This document shows, in pieces, positions 1 to 4,070 of a stretch of DNA of 6,117 nt. The position numbers and the translations under genes were made by a program. Under the pieces are notes generated by a model. That model was given only the letters and a program-made list of their open reading frames with translations. It ran no database searches and was not told where the DNA came from. Source of the DNA: Campylobacter sp. UBA1713 (GTDB lineage: Bacteria; Campylobacterota; Campylobacteria; Campylobacterales; Campylobacteraceae); the NCBI GenBank assembly GCA_002317305.1, contig DCIZ01000160.1:29499-35615 (forward strand), written 5' to 3'. The number at the start of each line of letters is the position of its first letter. Within the stretch, counting starts at the first letter, position 1.

Positions 1-42
1 CGGCGGCGGGACGGTGGGCGGGGGCGTTGCCCCTGCGACCCC
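1..42 (-). repeat. GC-rich hairpin module, left copy (may be cut by the window edge)
   Basis: This very GC-rich block is unlike the AT-rich DNA beside it. Read on the minus strand it begins GGGGTCGCAGGGGC and ends CCCGCCGCCG, and it closely matches the plus-strand block at 6050-6093. Both contain a GGGGC/GCCCC hairpin: stem 21-25 with 29-33 here, 6059-6063 with 6068-6072 there. The loop differs (3 against 4 nt) while the stem is kept, which suggests a selected structure. It lies beyond the 3' end of ftsI in the direction of ftsI transcription, as the right copy lies beyond recG. A terminator or a structured RNA tail is possible but unproven. Confidence 0.6.
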
Positions 43-70
43 GTTTCTGAAAACGAAATGCAGAAAACGG

Positions 71-236
71 AAATTTGCGATTATCAAAAAAAGCACAAAC
101 AAACGCAGTCATTCGTAAGGGAGGCAAAGCCGACCGAAGAATCCCCTGCCTTTTAAGCGAGTAGAATCGTCAAATTTGAGAAAAAGCAAATTTTTACAAA
201 TTCCGTTCTCTGTTTTCCGCACTCCGTTTTCCGTTA
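71..236 (+). repeat. Composite intergenic repeat, longest forward copy (A)
   Basis: About 166 bp built of recognisable blocks. A leading edge (AAATTTGCGATTATC, A-rich) is followed by a GTCATTC...GGGAGG segment, then CCGACCGAAGAATCCCC, then GCCTTTTAAGCGAGT, then an AAATTT-rich stretch, and finally 7-bp units such as CTGTTTT and CCGTTTT. A 68-bp core (134-201) matches the reverse complement of 2456-2523 at 65 positions by eye. The GTCATTCTGAG...GAAGAATC pattern resembles short palindromic intergenic repeats I recall from many bacterial genomes. I see no coding capacity and no transposase. The region 1-358 contains no gene. Confidence 0.8.
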
Positions 237-356
237 CCGACCGAAGAATCCCCCGCCTTTTAAGCGAGTAAAAAAGTCAAATTCACAAAAAAGCAAATTT
301 TAACAAATTCCGTTTTCCGTTTTCTGTATTCCGTTTTCCGCACGCACTCCGCACGC
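237..356 (+). repeat. Composite intergenic repeat, second tandem copy (B)
   Basis: A direct repeat of the second part of copy A. CCGACCGAAGAATCCCC starts at 130 and again at 237, giving a 107-bp period with roughly 86% identity by eye. This copy lacks the leading edge and the GTCATTC segment. It ends in heptamer-like units (CCGTTTT at 310, 317 and 331; CTGTATT at 324; CCGCACG at 338 and 349) that stop 3 bp short of the ftsI stop codon. It is therefore the immediate 3' flank of ftsI, and the end of an ftsI transcript would lie in or beyond it. Confidence 0.8.
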
Positions 357-358
357 AA

Positions 359-2242
359 TCAGTCCAAAATGTCCTTTCCTGTATGTTTTACCTCATGCTT
401 TTTCGCACTTTGGTCTATCTTTAAGTAGCCATCTTCGGCTAGAATCTCAGCCACTCGTTTAAAGATAGGCAAAGCGCTCACACTCGCAAAGTAGTTTGGC
501 GAAACGGGCTCTGGCTCACGCACCAAAACGCCTATGGTGTAGCTAGCACCAGTTTTGTCGCCTGCAAAGCCAAAAAAGCTAGCATTGTAACGCTCCTTGC
601 TGTAACTCCCACGTGTGTAGATGTGTGCTGTGCCTGTTTTTCCCGCCACCAAAAGCCCCGGAATTCTCGCCCGCCTAGCAGTCCCTCGTGCACTTTCTAC
701 TACTTTTGTCAAAATTCGCTTCATCTCCCACGCGATGGCAGGCGGCAAAATTTGCCTACTCTCGCTCTCCACGCTCACCTTTTCGTTGCCTCGTTGTAGG
801 TGCGAAACCACGCGTGGTGCTACCAAAATGCCGTTGTTGTTTATGGCGTTGTAACCACGCAAAAGCTGCATAAAAGTCGCACTCATGCCATAACCAAAAC
901 TAATGCTAGCCCTGTCTACCGCGCTCTGTTTTAGGCTGGCTAAAGTCGGCAAATGTCCTACTTGTTCGTAGCCTAAGTCTATCTCGCTAGGGCTAGCAAA
1001 GCCAAATTCACGCAAGCCCGCCAAAAGCCTCTCTTCGCTAATCCTAGTCGCTAGCTTTGCCATGCCTATGTTTGAGCTAACTGTGATGATATCTTCAGCG
1101 TTTAAGTAGTCATTTGAGTGGCTGTCTGTGATGGTGTGAGCCCCCACAGTATATCTGCCACCGCCCAGCAAAATTCGCTCAAAAGCATCTACGGCGTTCT
1201 CTTTTAAAAGCACAGAAAAGACAAAAGGCTTAAAGACCGACCCCACTTCATAAGCGTATTCGACCGCCGCCACGTTTAGCGCGCTGTAGTCGTTTTTTGT
1301 GATGGAGTTTGGCAAAAACCGCGAGCTTGTCGCAAGTGTGAGAATTTTGCCCGTTTTAGCCTCCATCACGCCTACTATGATCTCACGCGCTTTTAGTGCT
1401 GCTATGCGCTCGTCTATGAGCCCTTCGATGCGGCGTTGCAAACGGAGTTCTATGTTTAGCACCGCATCTTGCCCGTCTATTCTGTGTGCCTGCAACGTCT
1501 CTTTGCTAAGTATGATGTTACTACCTACGTCCCTAGGACCCACTAGTCTCGCGTCTTGCTTCGCACTCAAATTTGCGTTGTAAAAACCCTCCACGCCCTT
1601 GATTCCCACGCTGTGCAAAAAGTCCTCTTTCTCCTGCCTCTGCGTGTAGCCAATGACAGGCGTAAGCGTATCGCCCACGAGGTAGTCTCTCGTCTGCCCG
1701 CTCTCTATGATGTCCATTCCGTGCGTAACAGCGCGTTTTGTTTTTGGATTCTCAAACGGCACAAAGACGCCAAACTGGTAAAATTTGCGTGAAAGGTCTT
1801 TTATCTGCGCTGCCATTTGCGAATTTACGTTTAAAGAGAGTGTTACGTAACCCTCTTTTGCTATGACACGCTCGATCTTTTTTGGGTCTTCTTTTGCGTA
1901 AATGGAGTAGAGTTTTACAAAAAGCTCTTTTTTGTTTGGGTCGATGCTTCTAGAATCTACGGTGATCTTGTAAAACTTCTGGCTGGTCGCTATCTCAAAA
2001 CCATCTTTTGTGATGATGTTTCCACGAAATGCCGTCTCTATATCTTTGTTTTGCATGCGTGGGAGCTTTCTGTCAAAAGTAGCACGATAAAAAAAAGCAA
2101 AAAGCATGACCAAAACGCCAAAAAAAAGCAACGCAAAAACAAAGATGATCTTGCCACGTTTCTCTTGTTTTTGTTCTGGCGTTTCGACAGACGGGGCTTT
2201 CTCTTCGTAATGATAGACACCAAGTTTTTTTTCAATAATCAT
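359..2242 (-). CDS. ftsI: Class B penicillin-binding protein (peptidoglycan transpeptidase), FtsI/PBP3 type
   Basis: A 627-residue DD-transpeptidase that cross-links septal peptidoglycan from the periplasmic side of the inner membrane, the target of beta-lactams. A short basic N-terminus precedes one membrane anchor (about 31-52). The dimerisation/pedestal region follows (about 65-240, with R73-G74 in the family's RGxI-like motif), then the transpeptidase domain (about 285-605). All three catalytic motifs are present: S335-V-F-K338 (nucleophile Ser335), S389-S-N391 and K535-T-G537. No glycosyltransferase domain is seen, so it is monofunctional. Length is close to relatives (about 590-615 as I recall). 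The ATG start has AAAGG six bases upstream. In C. jejuni and H. pylori this gene (pbpB/ftsI) directly follows flgB-flgC-fliE; here repeat DNA precedes it instead. An elongation-type PBP2 role is less likely, judged from memory of that synteny. Confidence 0.93.
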   Translation of the reverse strand: MIIEKKLGVYHYEEKAPSVETPEQKQEKRGKIIFVFALLFFGVLVMLFAFFYRATFDRKLPRMQNKDIETAFRGNIITKDGFEIATSQKFYKITVDSRSIDPNKKELFVKLYSIYAKEDPKKIERVIAKEGYVTLSLNVNSQMAAQIKDLSRKFYQFGVFVPFENPKTKRAVTHGMDIIESGQTRDYLVGDTLTPVIGYTQRQEKEDFLHSVGIKGVEGFYNANLSAKQDARLVGPRDVGSNIILSKETLQAHRIDGQDAVLNIELRLQRRIEGLIDERIAALKAREIIVGVMEAKTGKILTLATSSRFLPNSITKNDYSALNVAAVEYAYEVGSVFKPFVFSVLLKENAVDAFERILLGGGRYTVGAHTITDSHSNDYLNAEDIITVSSNIGMAKLATRISEERLLAGLREFGFASPSEIDLGYEQVGHLPTLASLKQSAVDRASISFGYGMSATFMQLLRGYNAINNNGILVAPRVVSHLQRGNEKVSVESESRQILPPAIAWEMKRILTKVVESARGTARRARIPGLLVAGKTGTAHIYTRGSYSKERYNASFFGFAGDKTGASYTIGVLVREPEPVSPNYFASVSALPIFKRVAEILAEDGYLKIDQSAKKHEVKHTGKDILD

Positions 2243-2248
2243 ATCTTG

Positions 2249-2253
2249 CCTTT
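2249..2253 (-). promoter_or_regulatory. Ribosome binding site of ftsI
   Basis: On the minus strand AAAGG lies 6 nt before the ATG at 2242, inside an A-rich leader (AAAAAAAGGCAAGAT). It supports the assigned start, and no better in-frame start with a Shine-Dalgarno sequence is visible. Confidence 0.7.
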
Positions 2254-2260
2254 TTTTGAA

Positions 2261-2266
2261 ATTTTA
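2261..2266 (-). promoter_or_regulatory. Weak candidate -10 box for ftsI
   Basis: TAAAAT on the minus strand, in the context AAATTTAAAATTTC, is 5 of 6 to TATAAT and sits just upstream of the ribosome binding site. The predicted leader would be very short (about 12 nt) and there is no -35 match, so this is weak. The AT-rich DNA from 2267 to 2310 could hold the true promoter (for example TATTTT in GAATATTTTC), or ftsI could be read from the mutase promoter through the repeat. Confidence 0.25.
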
Positions 2267-2313
2267 AATTTGTGTTGCACGGAAATTTACATTTTTAGAA
2301 AATATTCAAACAA

Positions 2314-2341
2314 CGCCGTCATTCCGCACCTAGCGAGGGCG
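2314..2341 (+). repeat. Short fragment of the GTCATTC repeat family
   Basis: The segment begins CGCCGTCATTCC and ends GCGAGGGCG. It shares the CGCCGTCATTC edge found, reversed, at 2542-2552, but then diverges and lacks the GAAGAATC block. It directly precedes copy C and could be an older or partial insertion of the same family. It could also be a chance match of the short edge. Confidence 0.45.
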
Positions 2342-2342
2342 T

Positions 2343-2420
2343 AAATTTGCAAAACTGCCAAAAAGCACAAATCAACACCGTCATTCTGAGGAGGCGTAAG
2401 CCGACCGAAGAATCCCCCGC
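2343..2420 (+). repeat. Composite intergenic repeat, forward half-copy (C)
   Basis: This matches the first part of copy A over its leading edge (AAATTTGC, then AAAAAGCACAAA), the GTCATTC segment and CCGACCGAAGAATCCCC. The distance from edge to core is 58 bp here and 59 bp in copy A. After CCCCCGC the forward match stops and the reverse copy D begins. It is one arm of a mirror-image arrangement, with arms 2378-2416 and 2512-2550 pairing at 32 of 39 positions by eye. Confidence 0.75.
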
Positions 2421-2580
2421 ATTCAGAAAACAGAGTGCGGAAAAACGGAAAGCGGATTTGTCAAAATTTGCTTTTTCTCAAATTTGACGATTCCACTCGC
2501 TTAAAAGGCAAGGGATTCTTCGGGTCGCTATCGCTCCCTCAGAATGACGGCGTTCTGTTTTTGCTTTTTTGATAATCGCT
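2421..2580 (-). repeat. Composite intergenic repeat, full reverse copy (D)
   Basis: Read on the minus strand from 2580 this shows the same blocks in the same order as copy A: AGCGATTATC edge, CCGTCATTCTGAGGGAGC, CCGAAGAATCCC, GCCTTTTAAGCGAGT, the AAATTT-rich stretch, then heptamer-like units ending near CTGAATGCGG. The core 2456-2523 differs from 134-201 at about 3 of 68 positions. It starts 3 bp beyond the stop codon of the sugar mutase, so it forms that gene's 3' flank. Together with copy A it brackets ftsI with inverted repeats. Confidence 0.8.
2571..2576 (+). promoter_or_regulatory. Promoter-like edge of repeat copy D (possible antisense promoter)
   Basis: GATAAT on the plus strand, within GCTTTTTTGATAATCGC, is 5 of 6 to the -10 consensus and has a T-tract upstream, as is usual for sigma-70 promoters in Campylobacter. 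The mutase promoter on the other strand has nearly the same string (TTTTTGATATAATCGC). If active it would fire to the right, antisense to the 3' end of the mutase gene. The same edge occurs reversed at 80-85. Activity is inference only. Confidence 0.3.
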
Positions 2581-2583
2581 AGC

Positions 2584-3954
2584 TCATAGCTCCTCCGCTT
2601 TCAGCCTCTCCACGATTCTCACCACTTTTGCCTGCAGCTCCCTCACAAAAGCCTCCTCTTTTCCCTCGAATCTAGTAACCAAAACCGGCGTCGTGTTAGA
2701 CGCCCGAAGCAAAGCCCAACCGCCGTCAAATTTGATTCTCACGCCATCGATGTCAACTATGTCAAGAATCTTTGGCAAGTCGCACTCGCCACTACGTAAA
2801 AGCTCCTTAAACCGCGCTATTATCTCAAATTTTGCCTCATCACTCGCCTCTATCTTCTCCTCGTCAGTAGAAAAAAGTGGCGGTAGTTTGTCTAGCTCGC
2901 CGTCAAGATCTACGCCGTTTTTCACCAGCTCCAAAACGCGAATCGCCGCATAAACCGCATCATCAAAGCCAAAAAACCTCTCTTTAAAAAAGATGTGCCC
3001 GCTCACCTCCGCCGCCATGTCTATGTTTAGCTCTTTCATCGCTTTTTTTATGTTTGAGTGTCCAGTTTTGCCCATGAAAGCGTGCCCGAATTTCTCTATC
3101 TCATCGTACATATTTTGCGAGCACTTCACCTCGCCTAAAACGCGCGGATTTTTCATGTTTAGCGCGTAAAGATAAGCCAGCTCATCGCCTTTTATGGCAC
3201 GTTTTTTCGTTAGCACCGCGACACGGTCAGCATCTCCGTCAAAGCCGATGCCTAGTTCAAATTCGCCTTTTAAAGCGTTTTTCAAGTCGGCTAGATTCTT
3301 CTCTTCGCTAGGATCTGGGTGGTGATTCGGAAAATTCCCGTCAGGCTCTGCAAACAAAATTTTCGCCTCCACGCCGAGCACTTTTAAAATTTTCTCTAGC
3401 GTGATGCCCGCCACGCCATTTGCGCAGTCAAAGATGACTTTTTTGTCAAAGCCGTTTAGGTGAGCGAAATTCTCTTTGTAAAAATTCACATAGTCTGTCA
3501 AAACGTCTGCTTTTGTCGCACTCAAATTTAACTCTACCTTTTCGCCGCTTTTTATAAATTCATCTACCGCCACTTTTAGCTTTTGGATGTCGTCCCCAAA
3601 AAAGCTGTCAGAACCCACAGTTATCTTAAAGCCGTTGTATTCTTTTGGATTGTGCGAGCCTGTTATCATGATGTTTGCATCAAACCGCCCAGTAAAAACG
3701 CTAAAATACCCCACTGGTGTCGGTAGCATCCCGATGTCAAAAACGTTAAGTCCAGCAGCATTTAGCCCGCTCACCAAAAAGCCAAAAAGCGTCTGCCTAC
3801 TAAGCCTAGCGTCAAAACCCACGCTTACACTCTTTACGCCACGCCCTGCCAGCTCTCGCCCCAAACAAACGCCGATGGCACTCACACTCTCTTCGTTTAG
3901 GTCGCGCTCAAAAACGCCACGAATGTCATACTCTCTAAAAATAGTCTCATACAT
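2584..3954 (-). CDS. Phosphomannomutase/phosphoglucomutase (alpha-D-phosphohexomutase family)
   Basis: A 456-residue cytoplasmic enzyme interconverting 1- and 6-phosphates of mannose and/or glucose, which supplies sugar nucleotides for lipooligosaccharide, capsule or glycans. From the ATG at 3954, family motifs run in order: YDIRG near the N-terminus, the phosphoserine loop TGSHNP (98-103, catalytic Ser100), the metal-binding DGDADR (239-244), the sugar-specificity loop EVSGH (316-320), and the C-terminal phosphate-binding RASNTTP (417-423). Length fits the AlgC-type PMM/PGM group (about 460). EVSGH and RASNTTP argue against phosphoglucosamine mutase GlmM. The name could be algC, manB or pgm, and substrate preference cannot be read here. 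A GTG at 3963 would add three residues, but it lies inside the Shine-Dalgarno sequence, so I prefer the ATG. It is divergent from recG. Confidence 0.95.
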   Translation of the reverse strand: MYETIFREYDIRGVFERDLNEESVSAIGVCLGRELAGRGVKSVSVGFDARLSRQTLFGFLVSGLNAAGLNVFDIGMLPTPVGYFSVFTGRFDANIMITGSHNPKEYNGFKITVGSDSFFGDDIQKLKVAVDEFIKSGEKVELNLSATKADVLTDYVNFYKENFAHLNGFDKKVIFDCANGVAGITLEKILKVLGVEAKILFAEPDGNFPNHHPDPSEEKNLADLKNALKGEFELGIGFDGDADRVAVLTKKRAIKGDELAYLYALNMKNPRVLGEVKCSQNMYDEIEKFGHAFMGKTGHSNIKKAMKELNIDMAAEVSGHIFFKERFFGFDDAVYAAIRVLELVKNGVDLDGELDKLPPLFSTDEEKIEASDEAKFEIIARFKELLRSGECDLPKILDIVDIDGVRIKFDGGWALLRASNTTPVLVTRFEGKEEAFVRELQAKVVRIVERLKAEEL

Positions 3955-3958
3955 AGTT

Positions 3959-3966
3959 CTCACCTT
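3959..3966 (-). promoter_or_regulatory. Ribosome binding site that decides the mutase start
   Basis: AAGGTGAG on the minus strand lies 4 nt before the ATG at 3954, and its AAGG core is 8 nt away. The upstream GTG (3961-3963) is part of this same motif and has no Shine-Dalgarno sequence of its own, so the ATG is the better start. Confidence 0.75.
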
Positions 3967-3982
3967 TTAGTAAAATTTAGCG

Positions 3983-3988
3983 ATTATA
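3983..3988 (-). promoter_or_regulatory. Sigma-70 -10 box of the sugar mutase gene
   Basis: A perfect TATAAT on the minus strand, preceded by TTTTTGA, has no recognisable -35 box, as is usual for Campylobacter sigma-70 promoters. Transcription would start near 3976, giving a leader of about 22 nt that contains the AAGGTGAG ribosome binding site. Confidence 0.65.
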
Positions 3989-4019
3989 TCAAAAATAGTT
4001 TAAATTAAGACTTTTTGGT

Positions 4020-4025
4020 TAAAAT
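4020..4025 (+). promoter_or_regulatory. Candidate -10 box for recG
   Basis: TAAAAT on the plus strand is 5 of 6 to TATAAT and is preceded by the T-rich CTTTTTGGT. Transcription would begin near 4032, giving a leader of about 39 nt to the ATG at 4071. Starting from the TTG at 4041 would leave only about 9 nt of leader. The gap is AT-rich throughout, so a chance match is possible. Confidence 0.4.
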
Positions 4026-4055
4026 TTTAAATTCGTAAATTTGGAAAAAACAAAC

Positions 4056-4059
4056 AAGG
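4056..4059 (+). promoter_or_regulatory. Probable ribosome binding site of recG
   Basis: AAGG lies 11 nt upstream of the ATG at 4071, a rather long but workable spacing. No Shine-Dalgarno-like sequence precedes the alternative TTG at 4041, where the upstream DNA is almost pure A/T. Confidence 0.45.
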
Positions 4060-4070
4060 CAAATTTAAAA

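Noticed and set aside
130..356. CRISPR array
   Set aside because: There are only two long direct copies 107 bp apart with similarity across the whole unit. There are no short identical repeats with unique spacers, and no cas genes.
2038..2344. Open frames overlapping the ftsI start on both strands (2038-2235 minus; 2051-2344 plus)
   Set aside because: They are out of frame with or antisense to the membrane-anchor region of a clear FtsI, have low-complexity Lys/Asn/Phe-rich products, and lack ribosome binding sites.
71..2580. Composite transposon carrying ftsI
   Set aside because: The inverted repeats are non-coding intergenic elements, no transposase is present, and the cargo is a core housekeeping gene with native-looking composition.
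2243..2583. tRNA, riboswitch or small RNA gene in the gap
   Set aside because: I see no cloverleaf or known riboswitch motif. The structure present is explained by the mirror-image repeat copies.
3955..3963. GTG start at 3963 for the sugar mutase
   Set aside because: The GTG is part of the AAGGTGAG Shine-Dalgarno sequence for the ATG at 3954 and has no ribosome binding site of its own.
4041..4070. TTG start at 4041 for recG
   Set aside because: The extra ten residues are Lys/Asn-rich and lie in AT-rich leader DNA, no ribosome binding site precedes the TTG, and the -10 candidate would leave almost no leader. It is not fully excluded.
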